Shown here piece after piece: positions 17,270 to 29,021 of a stretch of 64,000 bases of DNA. The stretch comes from Azospirillum sp. TSH58 (GTDB lineage Bacteria > Pseudomonadota > Alphaproteobacteria > Azospirillales > Azospirillaceae). The translations under genes and the position numbers were made by a program. The notes beneath the pieces were generated by a model that saw nothing but the letters and a program-made list of their open reading frames with translations, did no database searches and was not told where the DNA came from. The stretch's first letter is position 1. The number at the start of each line of letters is the position of its first letter. The stretch lies in NCBI RefSeq assembly GCF_003119115.1, contig NZ_CP022363.1:683001-747000 (forward strand), read 5' to 3'.

Positions 17270-18604
17270 TCAATGCGGCAGCGGGGACCGGTTTTCGAGT
17301 TCGTTGCGGTAGATCAGGCCGGCGGCGATGCCGACGCCGAACAGGACCCAGAACCAGATGCCCAGCATCGGCCCCTCCAGCGTCACGTCGAAGGAGGCGT
17401 TGATGACGATGGACAGCCAGTAGCAGAAGAGGAAGACGAACAGCCGCGCCCAGGCGCGGTCGCCGTTGCGGCGGGCCAGCAGGAAGGCGCGGATCATGAA
17501 GACCGACCAGCTTCCCAGCAGCGCCGCCCACAGCGCGAAGCCGGGCACTCCGGCGCGGGCGAGGATCGTCATGTGGGCGTTGTGCGGGCTGCGCAGCACC
17601 TGCCCGTCCTCGGCATCGACCACCTGGAACCCGTCGTCGTCGGCCAGATTGATGCCGAAGCCCTTGCCGTCCCAGAAATGGTCGCCCTGCACGGTGTAGC
17701 CGATGATCTTGTCCCACCACATGATGCGCCACTGCTTGGTGCCGTCGAGCGTGGCGGTGTCGGTGGTGCCCAGGATGCTCATCACGTTGGTGACGAGCTG
17801 GTCGACCGACAGCTTCCGCGACGAGACCTCGATCTCCAGGTTCAGGACCAGCGCCACGATGACGGTGACCGCGGCGATGCCCAGCAGCGGAGCGAGCTGC
17901 CGGCTGCGCGGCACCAGCGCCAGCGCGATGGCCAGCGGCACGACGATGGCGAGCATCCCGCCGCGGCTGTGCGCGGCGACCAGCGCCATGCCGAACACCA
18001 GCATCGCCAGTTGCAGCGGGTTCAGGCGGCGGAAGCCCAGCAGAACGAACAGGGCGACGCCCGCGAAATGCACGCCGACCTCGCCGGGGCGCAGGCTGAT
18101 GAAGGGGACGCCGTAACGCGGCCAGGTGGGAATCTGCGCGTTCAGAAGCTGGAACAGCGGGTAGACGACCGGCATCACCGTGACGAAGAACGCCGCGAAG
18201 CCGCCATAGGCCAGCACGAGGCGGCGCAGCCGTTCCGGCTCGTCGTACAGCAGGGCGATGACGACGAAGGCGAGCAGGCCGTACATGACGATCACGCTGT
18301 CGCGCAGCGCGTCGAAGCTGTAGGTGCCGAAGAAGGGCAGCGTGCGCGCCAGCACCCAGACGATCAGGATCGCCAGCAGCGTTCCCGGCAGGCTGGAGAC
18401 CGTGGCGAAGACCCCGCCGGTGCGCAGCATGACCAACAGGCCGGAGAGCAGCAGCACCTCGCCGATGAACAGCGGCGGCGCCCCGATGTAGGCGAAGCCG
18501 CGCCCGGCCAGGGAATAGCCCAGCAGGACGATCATCAGGAAGGTCAGGTAGTGGTCCGCGGCGCGGGTCCGGCTGCGCTTCGGCGTGGCGAGGATCGCGC
18601 TCAT
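17270..18604 (-). CDS. O-antigen polymerase/ligase family membrane protein (Wzy/WaaL-type)
   Basis: 444 aa from ATG at 18604, which overlaps the upstream glycosyltransferase stop by four bases. About 11-12 membrane segments are visible, beginning YLTFLMIVLLGYSLAGRG and ending MLGIWFWVLFGVGIAAGLIY. A large periplasmic loop near residues 255-345 includes WWDKIIGYTVQGDHFWDGKG and PHNAHMTILARAGVPGF; the PHNxxL/M-like segment and the preceding loop are characteristic of the O-antigen ligase superfamily. In this locus, with a flippase and Wzz-like kinase, it most likely polymerises flipped repeat units (Wzy role). No other polymerase candidate is present. Confidence 0.88.
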   Translation of the reverse strand: MSAILATPKRSRTRAADHYLTFLMIVLLGYSLAGRGFAYIGAPPLFIGEVLLLSGLLVMLRTGGVFATVSSLPGTLLAILIVWVLARTLPFFGTYSFDALRDSVIVMYGLLAFVVIALLYDEPERLRRLVLAYGGFAAFFVTVMPVVYPLFQLLNAQIPTWPRYGVPFISLRPGEVGVHFAGVALFVLLGFRRLNPLQLAMLVFGMALVAAHSRGGMLAIVVPLAIALALVPRSRQLAPLLGIAAVTVIVALVLNLEIEVSSRKLSVDQLVTNVMSILGTTDTATLDGTKQWRIMWWDKIIGYTVQGDHFWDGKGFGINLADDDGFQVVDAEDGQVLRSPHNAHMTILARAGVPGFALWAALLGSWSVFMIRAFLLARRNGDRAWARLFVFLFCYWLSIVINASFDVTLEGPMLGIWFWVLFGVGIAAGLIYRNELENRSPLPH

Positions 18605-19872
18605 GACGGGCGTCCGTAGGCGGCGGCGCGCAGCCGGGCGGCGATCCGCCCCCAGTCGCCGATCGCCACCACCATGCGGTGGGCGTTGGCCGTCATGGTC
18701 CGCCAGGCGCCGGGGCCGGTCCGTTCGGCCCGCGCCAGCGCGTCGGCCACCGCCTCCGCCGTCAGGGCGGACACGCCGAAGCCGGCGCCGTGGCCTTCCA
18801 CATAGGGGACGAGGCCGGTCTCCCGCGTCACGACCAGCGGCAGGCCGGACAGGGCGGCCTCCAGGCAGCCGGTGGGCATCACGTCGAAGCGGGAGGTCAG
18901 GATGAAATAATGCCAGCCCGCCATCATCGCCGCCTTTTCCGCCCCGAAGACCGGGCCGTGGATGCGGATGTGGGTGCCGAGGCCATGGGCGTTCGCACGC
19001 CGCTCCAACTCGGCGCGGGCGGGGCCGGACCCGGCCAGTTCCAGCACCCCGCGCCCGCCGGCCCGGCGGTAGGCGGCGAAGCCGTCGATCAGCAGGTCCA
19101 CGCCCTTGTGTTCGATCTCGTAACGCGCGCAATAGCCGAAGGTCGGCCGTCCGCCGTCCGGCGCGGCTCTTGGGATCGGGGCGGGAAGGGCGCCGCGCCG
19201 CGCCGACCAGGCGGTGTTGGGCAGCAGACGGACGGCAGCGGTCGGGGCCACCCGGCGGACGATGGCGGCCTCCTCCTCGGTGATGGCGTGGACGAAGCGG
19301 GCGCGGGCGAAGGCCGGGCCGTCGAAGACGCGCAGCCATGCCGCGGGCAGGCGGCGGCGCACCCGCCCGGTGATGTCGTAGATGTGGGAGCACTGGCCGT
19401 GCAGCGTCACGCCATAGGCGACGCCGCGCCGGTGCAGCCCGCGGGCGAGCGCGGCGAACAGCGGCTTCACCGCGCCATGGATGTGCACCACCGTGTCCGG
19501 CCCGGCGCCGTCGAGCAGGCGGTCGAGCGTCGCGTCCGAGATGGTCAGCGACCGCCCCGACAGCCGCGGCCCGCCGAGGGGGAAGCGCTGCGCCGGGCAG
19601 TCCGCCGGGATGCCGGTCAGGGCGTCCGGATCGTCGGAGAACAGGCACAGCCGCGCGTCGTCGCCCATCGCGCGCTGCTCCGCGATCAGGCTGCGCACCA
19701 CATTGTGCAGCCCGTTCGCCGAGGAGGGATGGGCGATGGCCGGCTGGATCACGACGTGCCGGAGGTCGAGCGGGCGCCGCCCGGCCCCGTCCTGGGCGAG
19801 GGCGTCCTGGGCTAAGGCGTCCTGGGCGATTGCGGCCGGGGCGAAGGCGGCGCTGCCGTCAGCGGGCGACAT
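18601..19872 (-). CDS. Glycosyltransferase family 4 with repeat-expanded N-terminus
   Basis: 423 aa. GT-B fold: N-terminal domain with VVIQPAIAHPSSANGLHNVV and DTVVHIHGAVKPLF, C-terminal domain with FGYCARYEIEHKGVDLLIDG and FILTSRFDVMPTGCLEAALS, the donor-site region with the conserved acidic pair. The first 30 residues contain three copies of ALAQD-like units encoded by 15-bp tandem repeats (about 19793-19837), absent from typical relatives. The start overlaps the flippase stop by 14 bp, and its stop overlaps the polymerase start, so translation is coupled. It adds one sugar of the repeat unit; donor unknown. Confidence 0.9.
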   Translation of the reverse strand: MSPADGSAAFAPAAIAQDALAQDALAQDGAGRRPLDLRHVVIQPAIAHPSSANGLHNVVRSLIAEQRAMGDDARLCLFSDDPDALTGIPADCPAQRFPLGGPRLSGRSLTISDATLDRLLDGAGPDTVVHIHGAVKPLFAALARGLHRRGVAYGVTLHGQCSHIYDITGRVRRRLPAAWLRVFDGPAFARARFVHAITEEEAAIVRRVAPTAAVRLLPNTAWSARRGALPAPIPRAAPDGGRPTFGYCARYEIEHKGVDLLIDGFAAYRRAGGRGVLELAGSGPARAELERRANAHGLGTHIRIHGPVFGAEKAAMMAGWHYFILTSRFDVMPTGCLEAALSGLPLVVTRETGLVPYVEGHGAGFGVSALTAEAVADALARAERTGPGAWRTMTANAHRMVVAIGDWGRIAARLRAAAYGRPS

Positions 19873-21124
19873 GGGCGGTCCTCGTCTTGGAGAGGTAATA
19901 GTGGGCGGCGCCGACGCGGAGCAGGCTGGAGAACAGCAGGGCCATGCACACCCCGGCGACCCCGTACATCGCCGCCAGCGGGCCGACCACCGCGAACACC
20001 GCCAGCGTCCCGGTGACGTTCACCACGAGCGCGAACTGGCTGCGCTGCACGCCGTAGAAATAGGAGCAGACCATCTCCGCCAGATAGCCGCTCAGCGCCC
20101 CGATGGAGAGCAGGCGCAGCGGCCATTCCTGGTCGGCGTAGGGCGACATGGCGCCATAGACGATGTGCAGCATCTGGTCGGGGAACAGCAGGCCGAGGCT
20201 GTAATAGACCAGCAGCGGTGCCGCCCCGATGACGACGTAGCCGCGGATCGCCAGCCACGCCTGCTCGTCGGGATGCAGCCCCCCCGCTTCCGTGTGCAGG
20301 GTGCTGCGCCCGCGTGCCGCGATCTGGGGGACGAGGTTGCCCATGCCGATGATGATCGGGTTGGCGATGTTCACCAGATTGACCACGGCCTGGAACGCCG
20401 CGGTCGACGCCATGCCGTCCATCGCCGCCATCAGCCAGACGAGGCTCTGCACCCGCAGCATCAGGAACAGGTTGTTGGCGAGCGCCCAATGGCCGATCGA
20501 CCAGAAGCGTCGGACCACCGCCGGCAAATCCGACAGGCCGTCGAAGCGCGGGCGCAGGATCGCGAAATGGACGACTGCCCCGGCCAGCGCCGGACCGGTC
20601 ATGGCGATGAACACCCGTTCCAGCGTCAGGTGGCCGCTGAGAGCCATCAGGTTCAGCACGGCGATCTGGCCCAGATAGGTGACGCTGTCGCCCCACAGCG
20701 CCTTGTCGTGCTTCAGCCCGGACATCAGCCCGCGCCGCCCGATCTCCTGCACCTGCCAGACGATGAAGTAGAGCACGGCGGGGCCGACCAGTTCCGGCAT
20801 GCCCAGCCCATAGCCGACCAGCGCCACGATGCCGGACAGCGGCAGGATCGATCCGGCGGTCATGAGGATGGCGCGGCCCGCCAGCGTCCGGCGTTCGGCG
20901 CGGTCCAGCACCGCGCCCTCCACCGACAGCGGGTACTGGATCAGGCTGACGTTGACGACCTGGAGCGCCAGCAGGACCGACAGGAAGAAGACGAAGGTCC
21001 CGTATTCCTCCGACGGGAAGGTCCGGGCGAGCTGGATGTTGATGGCGAACATGCCCAGGCTGACCACGCCCTGGTCGGCGAGGGTCCAGAAGCTGCGGAC
21101 GAGCGACGCCGGGATCATCCTCAT
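19859..21124 (-). CDS. Oligosaccharide flippase, Wzx/polysaccharide-biosynthesis MATE-like family
   Basis: 421 aa with about 12 hydrophobic segments, for example VVSLGMFAINIQLARTF near residue 19, VLYFIVWQVQEIG and the last pair GTLAVFAVVGPLAAMYGVAG. The N-terminal layout, a first helix followed by PSEEYGTFVFFLSVLLALQ, is that of Wzx-type lipid-linked oligosaccharide flippases. It would move undecaprenyl-diphosphate repeat units to the periplasmic face for polymerisation. Start ATG 21124 overlaps the upstream fusion gene by four bases; an open frame upstream belongs to the other gene. Confidence 0.9.
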   Translation of the reverse strand: MRMIPASLVRSFWTLADQGVVSLGMFAINIQLARTFPSEEYGTFVFFLSVLLALQVVNVSLIQYPLSVEGAVLDRAERRTLAGRAILMTAGSILPLSGIVALVGYGLGMPELVGPAVLYFIVWQVQEIGRRGLMSGLKHDKALWGDSVTYLGQIAVLNLMALSGHLTLERVFIAMTGPALAGAVVHFAILRPRFDGLSDLPAVVRRFWSIGHWALANNLFLMLRVQSLVWLMAAMDGMASTAAFQAVVNLVNIANPIIIGMGNLVPQIAARGRSTLHTEAGGLHPDEQAWLAIRGYVVIGAAPLLVYYSLGLLFPDQMLHIVYGAMSPYADQEWPLRLLSIGALSGYLAEMVCSYFYGVQRSQFALVVNVTGTLAVFAVVGPLAAMYGVAGVCMALLFSSLLRVGAAHYYLSKTRTAHVAR

Positions 21125-23382
21125 GCGTTGCCGACCCGCGTCGTCTCGGTGGGGGCGGGCAGGGGCGCGGGCTGCCGGTCCTCGTTGGCGGGGCGGGCGG
21201 CGGCGGGGGCGGTGCGCGGCACGTCGCGGTAGGCCCAGCGCAGATAGGCGGCGGTCAGCGCCATCCCGTCCTCGAAGGTGAAGCGCGGCGCGTAGCCGAG
21301 CAGGCGCCGCGCCTTGCCCAGATCGATGACCGCCCTGGCCTGATAGAGCGCCAGCTTCTGCGCGTCGGGCAGCCAGAGCTGGTTGCGGCTGGCCTTCTTC
21401 TTCAGGAAGTAATGGACCATCACGAGATGGCGCAGCCGCGGCGGCAGGCTGTCGAACCCGCCCTGGAGCAGCCGGCGGGCGGGGCGCCAGCGCACGATGA
21501 TCTGGATGATCTTCTTGGGGTCCTGAAGCACCATGGCGATGTCGCGCCGCAGGCTCTTCATCTCCTTGCGGATGGCCTCGGCGGGCTGGAAGCGCAGGCT
21601 GTCCACGCCCAGCGCCTCCTGGAAGCGCCCGAAGACGGCGGCCCAGGGCGGGGCGTCGGGGCCGGAGATCACGAAGCGCTCCCCGATGGCCTGCGGGCTG
21701 CGGGTCGCCGCGATCATCGCGTCCACCAGATCGTCGATGTAGACGGCGTTGCACAGGCCGCTCTCCTGCGGCAGCACCACCGTGCCGCTCAGCAGCATCT
21801 CGGCCGGGGCGTTCGTCCAGGGCTTGCAGAAGGGGCCGTAGACGATGGAGGGCTGGAGCACCACCCCCGGCAGGCCGCGCTGGCGCGCCGCGTCGAGCAC
21901 CATCGCCTCCAGATCGAGCTTGTTCTGGACGTAGCTCCAGGCCCGGTCGCCGTCGCGCGTCTCCTCCGACAGCGGGCCGTCGGGCAGCGGCTCGTAGACC
22001 GAGAAGGTGCTGAGATGGACGAAGCTCTCCACCCCGTTGGCGAGGCTGGCGTCGATCAGCGCGTTCATCCCGTCGATGTTCTGGCGGCGCGACCGCACGT
22101 CGTAGGCGCAGTGGAAGACCCAGTCGGCGCCGGCCACCGCCTTGCCGATGGCCTCGCGGTCCAGCAGGTCGGCGCGGACGATCTCCACCGGGAAACGGGC
22201 CAGTCGCACCGCCTGCGCGATGTCGCGGACGATGCAGCGGACCTTCGCGCCATGCTCCAGGCACAGCCGCTCGACCAGCCGCCCCCCGATGAAGCCGGCG
22301 GCGCCCGTCACCACCACGGTCGGGCCGTCCGTGCGAGGGCCGTCCGTATGGGGAGCGGCGGCCGGCGCCGGGCCATCCACCCAGGGCAGGGCCAGCGGCT
22401 TGCGGGTGGCGTAGCAGCGTTCGATCAGCGCGGTGGAGGGCAGGGCGTCGCGCCCGCCGACGGCGGCCGGGCGCCCCTCGCGGATGGCGTCGGCGAAATC
22501 CCTCAGCTCCGCCTGGAACAGGTCGCCGAAGATCTGCGGCGGGATGTGGTTGGCCGAGAAGCCGTCATGGACGAAATCGAGGATCTGCGGCACGTCCGAG
22601 GCGATATGGTTCTCGTAGAGATGGACCTCGACGCTGCCCTTGGTGCCGTAGACGCGGATGGTGTTGCGCAGGGCGCGGGTGCGGCTCAGCTCCAGCGTTC
22701 CGCTGGCGCCGGACGCCATGGTCAGGGAGAGCCGGCAGTCGGATTCCAGACCGCCGTGGCTGTCGTCGCTGTAGTCGACCTCCGCCGCCGCGCCGAACCA
22801 CCACAGCAGCAGGTCCAGCGTGTGCGACCCGGTGTCGAGCAGGACGCCGCCCCCCGCCCCGTCCCGGCGCAGCATCGACGGGGAGCTGATGCCCCAGTTG
22901 TAGACGAAGCCCTCCCGCGCCTCGAAGCGCAGGATGCGGCCGAGCTGGCCGGAATCCACCAGCGCCTTCAGCCAGCGGACGCCGTTGACGTAGCGGCGCA
23001 TCAGCCCGACCGCGAGCACCCGCTGGCGCTCATCCGCGGTTTGCACCATGCGTTCGGCGTCGGCCAGCGTGACGGCCAGCGGCTTCTCCATGAAGACGTG
23101 CTTTCCGGCTTCCAGCAGGCTCTGGCCGACCGGCGCGTGGAACATCGGCGGGGCGGCGACCAGCGCCGCGTCGAAGTGGTCCGCCGCCTCCCGCCAGTCG
23201 GCCACGGCGACCGGCGCACGGTTGCGGCCCAGCAGGGCCTGCACCGCCTCCAGCCGCTCCGGCGAGGGATCGACGAGCACGTTCGGCCGCCAGCCCAGGC
23301 GGAGCAGCGCCGGCAACAGGTGGTGGCTCACGATGCTGCCGCAGCCGATGATGGCAAGCCGCGGGAACTCGGCGTTCGTCAT
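21121..23382 (-). CDS. Bifunctional fusion: Gfo/Idh/MocA oxidoreductase plus NAD-dependent sugar epimerase/dehydratase
   Basis: 753 aa. Residues about 1-335 form a Gfo/Idh/MocA oxidoreductase: FPRLAIIGCGSIVSHHLLPA, the family KPL motif in HVFMEKPLAVTLADAERM, and the C-terminal beta-domain with GGVLLDTGSHTLDLLLWWFG. A 20-residue Ala/Pro/Gly/Thr linker follows. From about residue 348 an SDR begins (VVVTGAAGFIGGRLVERL), with the catalytic YxxxK as SYVQNK near 490 and a sugar-binding C-terminal half. Separately, such enzymes oxidise or reduce a nucleotide-sugar carbon and epimerise or dehydrate neighbours; one chain would allow two consecutive steps on one sugar. It is the second gene of the minus-strand operon, 52 bp after the BY-kinase. 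Substrate unknown. Confidence 0.9.
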   Translation of the reverse strand: MTNAEFPRLAIIGCGSIVSHHLLPALLRLGWRPNVLVDPSPERLEAVQALLGRNRAPVAVADWREAADHFDAALVAAPPMFHAPVGQSLLEAGKHVFMEKPLAVTLADAERMVQTADERQRVLAVGLMRRYVNGVRWLKALVDSGQLGRILRFEAREGFVYNWGISSPSMLRRDGAGGGVLLDTGSHTLDLLLWWFGAAAEVDYSDDSHGGLESDCRLSLTMASGASGTLELSRTRALRNTIRVYGTKGSVEVHLYENHIASDVPQILDFVHDGFSANHIPPQIFGDLFQAELRDFADAIREGRPAAVGGRDALPSTALIERCYATRKPLALPWVDGPAPAAAPHTDGPRTDGPTVVVTGAAGFIGGRLVERLCLEHGAKVRCIVRDIAQAVRLARFPVEIVRADLLDREAIGKAVAGADWVFHCAYDVRSRRQNIDGMNALIDASLANGVESFVHLSTFSVYEPLPDGPLSEETRDGDRAWSYVQNKLDLEAMVLDAARQRGLPGVVLQPSIVYGPFCKPWTNAPAEMLLSGTVVLPQESGLCNAVYIDDLVDAMIAATRSPQAIGERFVISGPDAPPWAAVFGRFQEALGVDSLRFQPAEAIRKEMKSLRRDIAMVLQDPKKIIQIIVRWRPARRLLQGGFDSLPPRLRHLVMVHYFLKKKASRNQLWLPDAQKLALYQARAVIDLGKARRLLGYAPRFTFEDGMALTAAYLRWAYRDVPRTAPAAARPANEDRQPAPLPAPTETTRVGNA

Positions 23383-23434
23383 GGAATCCTCGCTTTTGGG
23401 ATTGCCTTCGCGTGGGCGCCGTCCGTCGGCGCCG

Positions 23435-25783
23435 TCAATGCCGCGCGGGCGCGTGCAGGGCGTAGTAGTAGGCGTCGTCCTTGTGGCCGTACTTGACGTG
23501 CTTGGACGCGACGACCCGCGACAGCACGACGCCGCCGACCGCGCTGTCGACCGATTTCAGCTTGTTGAAGCCGGCCGTCACGGTGTCCAGCGGGGTGTGC
23601 TGCCAGCGCACGACGTAGATCACGCTGTCGGCCAGGAAGGACAGGGCCAGCGCGTCGGAGAACAGCATCACCGGGGCGCTGTCGATCACCACCACGTCGT
23701 AATTGTGGCGCGCCCATTGGATCAGGTCGCTCATCGCCTGGGAGCTGATGCGGTCGTGCGCATCGGGGGTGCCGACGGTGTTGCCCAGGACGCCGAGGTT
23801 GGTGGTCTCCTGATGGATCAGGTCGTCGATGCCGGCGCGCCCGTCCAGCAGGTCGGCGATGCTGCCCTGCGGCTGGTAGCCCAGCAGCTTCGCGATGGAG
23901 GGGCGGCGGAAATCCGCGTCGATCAGCAGCGTGTTCAGCCCCAGACCGGCCAGCGACCGCGCCAGATTGGCCGCCAGCACCGACTTCCCTTCCTTGGGGA
24001 TGGAGGAGGTGACGAGCAGCACCTTGGGCGGCGTCCCCCGCTTGCGCGGCATGCAGGCCATGGTGCGCACCGTCTGGATCGCCTCGCGGAAGGCCCCGAT
24101 CTCGCGGGCGCGGCGGCTGTCGGAGTGGAGGGGCAGGTTCCAGGTCGCCTCGTTGCGGGGAAGCGACGGGACCATGCCGAGGCACGGCACGCCGGTCGCC
24201 CGCTCCACCTGGGTCGGCGTGCGCAGGCCGGAGCTGAGCCGCTCCAGCAGCAGCACCAGCGCCACCGCCAACGCCGTGGAGCCGACCAGCCCGACGCCCA
24301 GCGACATGCGCAGCTGCGGGAAGGCCGGGCGGATCGGCGGCAGGGCCGGGGCGCTGAGATGGGCGTCCAGCGCCCCGGTGTTCTTCAGCGCCATCGTCTG
24401 CTCGTAGCGTTCGGCGAGGCTGCGGTAGAGCGTGCGGTGCGCGTCGGCGGCGCGTTCCAGGTCGCGGAGCCGGATGCCCGTCGCCTCGATGCCCTTCTGC
24501 TGCTCCTGCAGGTCGGCGATGCCCTTCAGCAGGGTGGCCTCGCGGATGCGCGCGACCTCCAGATCGGCGTCCAGGCCCTTCTGGATCTTGCCGACCTCGT
24601 CGCGGATGCGCGCCTTCAGCTCGCCGATGCCGCGGCGGAGATTCACGATGTCCTGGTGCTTGTCGCCATAGACCTGCTGAAGCTCGGCCAGCCGGCGCTC
24701 CAGCATCGCCTCCGCCTCGCGCAGCTTCTGGATCAGCGGGGAGGCCAGCACCTCCGGGATCGCCGCGGCGTTGTTGGCGGCGCTCTGGTCACGGGCCTGG
24801 CGCACGCGGGCCTCGGCCGCCGCCTTCTGCGCCTGCGCGGCGGTCAGCTGGGTGGCGAACTCGTTCATCTGCTGCTGGACCATGTTGCGCCCGTCCGGCG
24901 GCAGTTCCAGCAGGCTGTTCTCCTTGCGGAAGCTGCGGATGGCCTCCTCCGCGCCGCGCACCGCCTCGCGCGCCTCGATGAGCCGGCCGCCGAGCCACTG
25001 GTTGACCCGCTCGGTCATGTCGCGGTTCATCTCCGTCCGGTAGTCCAGATAGGCCTGGCCGAAGGCGTTGGCGATGGCCGCGGCCTTGGCGGGATCGACC
25101 GACGACGCCTCGATGATGATGGTGAAGGACCGGTCGTCGTTGCGCGCCTCGATCCGGCGCAGCAGCGTGTCGATGGTCAGCAGGCGGGCCTGGTCCGGGT
25201 CGCGGGCGTAGGGGCTTTCATCGGCGCGGAACAGGGCGGTCGCCTGCTGCACGATCTGGCGCAGCACGTCGTTGCCTTCCGGCGGCAGCGCGCCGACGCC
25301 GGCCTTGGTCACCCGCTTCAGCCAATGGTCGTCCGCGCCGTCCGGCGCCTTGAGCGTCGGATTGAATTCGGGATCGTTCAGCAGGCCCAGCTTCTCCACC
25401 ACCCGTTCCGCCAGCGCACGGGATCCGACGATGGACACCTCGCTGCGCACCGCCGGCGCCTCGGGCGTCAGGTTGGAGACCACCGACTTGAACTCCGCCA
25501 GCTCGACCCGCCGGGAATCGAGCTGCACCATCGCGGTGGCCCGGTACATCGGCTTCAGCGACTGCATGACGTAGGTGATGGTCGCCGTCCCCAGCAGGAT
25601 GATGGCGAGCAGCAGCAGCTTGCGCCGCCACAGCACGGCCAGCGTGGCGAAGACGGTCGCCTCCTGGCGGCCGCGGACATCGGAGGAGTCCCCGGCGCCG
25701 GATTGCAGGAGGCTGTCCGGAAGGACGCTGGCGTGCGCTTCGTGGCCTGGAAGCGTTCCGCCTTTGCCGATCGAAGAATTCAC
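23435..25783 (-). CDS. Polysaccharide co-polymerase with BY-kinase domain (GumC/Wzz-ExoP-Wzc type)
   Basis: 782 aa from GTG at 25783, preceded by AAAGGGG. Longer frames use a TTG in poor context. The Wzz module has a first membrane helix near residues 55-74, a long periplasmic region rich in coiled coil (about 180-460), and a second helix preceded by the Pro-rich PALPPIRPAF motif. The cytoplasmic kinase has Walker A SSIPKEGKS (about 593-601), Walker A' LLIDADFRRP (about 618), Walker B VVVIDSAP (about 697) and a C-terminal tyrosine cluster KYGHKDDAYYYALH for autophosphorylation. Such proteins set chain length and couple polymerisation to export. It is first in the minus-strand operon, facing the plus-strand sugar operon across a 0.56-kb control region. 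No outer-membrane Wza or phosphatase Wzb gene was seen. Confidence 0.92.
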   Translation of the reverse strand: MNSSIGKGGTLPGHEAHASVLPDSLLQSGAGDSSDVRGRQEATVFATLAVLWRRKLLLLAIILLGTATITYVMQSLKPMYRATAMVQLDSRRVELAEFKSVVSNLTPEAPAVRSEVSIVGSRALAERVVEKLGLLNDPEFNPTLKAPDGADDHWLKRVTKAGVGALPPEGNDVLRQIVQQATALFRADESPYARDPDQARLLTIDTLLRRIEARNDDRSFTIIIEASSVDPAKAAAIANAFGQAYLDYRTEMNRDMTERVNQWLGGRLIEAREAVRGAEEAIRSFRKENSLLELPPDGRNMVQQQMNEFATQLTAAQAQKAAAEARVRQARDQSAANNAAAIPEVLASPLIQKLREAEAMLERRLAELQQVYGDKHQDIVNLRRGIGELKARIRDEVGKIQKGLDADLEVARIREATLLKGIADLQEQQKGIEATGIRLRDLERAADAHRTLYRSLAERYEQTMALKNTGALDAHLSAPALPPIRPAFPQLRMSLGVGLVGSTALAVALVLLLERLSSGLRTPTQVERATGVPCLGMVPSLPRNEATWNLPLHSDSRRAREIGAFREAIQTVRTMACMPRKRGTPPKVLLVTSSIPKEGKSVLAANLARSLAGLGLNTLLIDADFRRPSIAKLLGYQPQGSIADLLDGRAGIDDLIHQETTNLGVLGNTVGTPDAHDRISSQAMSDLIQWARHNYDVVVIDSAPVMLFSDALALSFLADSVIYVVRWQHTPLDTVTAGFNKLKSVDSAVGGVVLSRVVASKHVKYGHKDDAYYYALHAPARH

Positions 25784-26346
25784 GTCGTCGCCCCTTTCGT
25801 CTTGCTGGCTGGCGGTCCGGCCCGGAATGGGCGTGGCGGGTGGGTGCAAAGGACGCGTGGCGGCCTTTTCGTCATCTTTGGAAACAGCCGAAAATTCGGG
25901 TGCTTTTTAAAGAGCAACGCCGAATGGACGGGCCTGATGGGCAGTGATGTTCCGCTGCTGCAACCGTTGCCGGACAGACTTCGAGTATCGTGAATAGCGC
26001 CGCGCAACAATTGAAAAAAAGAAGGCCCATCCGTCGCTGTGCTTACGACGGCGACCGTCATAAATAATCATATCCGATACCCCGTCCGCGTGTTTGACGG
26101 TCAACTCCGCGCCGGTCACAGTCTGCCGGGTGCAACGGAGCCGGTTCAGGCTTCAAAACACCGCGCAATTCCAGACATAGCTGTGCATTCCCGCGCAGGG
26201 GACCAAATGTTGGTCCGTATCGTGCGGTGGAACGCCGCGCTTCGATGCTGGATTTTAAAATAATCGCGGAAGCGGTTTGGCGCGATGTCTCCGCAGTCTG
26301 CCGCCATCCGGTTCAAATTTCCCGGTCAACTCCATGGAGAGGCTCA
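25784..26346. promoter_or_regulatory. Divergent control region of the two exopolysaccharide operons
   Basis: 563 bp with no credible gene. It separates the minus-strand assembly operon from the plus-strand precursor operon and must hold both promoters. It contains A+T-rich tracts near 25895-26100 (for instance GTGCTTTTTAAAGAG and TCATAAATAATCATATCC). Small open frames starting at 26039 and on the opposite strand have no ribosome binding site or recognisable content. The best protein-binding candidate is the palindrome at 26200-26216. Confidence 0.55.
26200..26216. promoter_or_regulatory. 17-bp symmetric operator candidate GGACCAA-ATG-TTGGTCC
   Basis: Perfect 7-bp arms around a 3-nt centre, 131 bp before the UDP-xylose synthase start and in the shared control region. 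Its length and symmetry suit a dimeric HTH protein. The LuxR-type regulators encoded 10 kb downstream are obvious candidates, but nothing in the sequence links them directly. Confidence 0.4.
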
Positions 26347-27294
<948 letters not shown>

Positions 27295-27370
27295 GCGCGG
27301 CAAGGCAGCCGGCAGCGCCGCCGCATCGCTGGGGTGCGGCGGCAGGGAATGGGCCAACAGGGAACGGCGG

Positions 27371-28969
<1,599 letters not shown>

Positions 28970-29021
28970 CCAAAAAAGCCCCGGCTGAACCAACAAACAA
29001 ACCGCGAAGGAGTTTGACGCC

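Noticed and set aside
17253-17732. Longer start for the 15987 glycosyltransferase, and similar extensions for its operon neighbours
   Set aside because: The extra residues are out-of-frame translations of the adjacent gene; the chosen starts give family N-termini and coupled overlaps.
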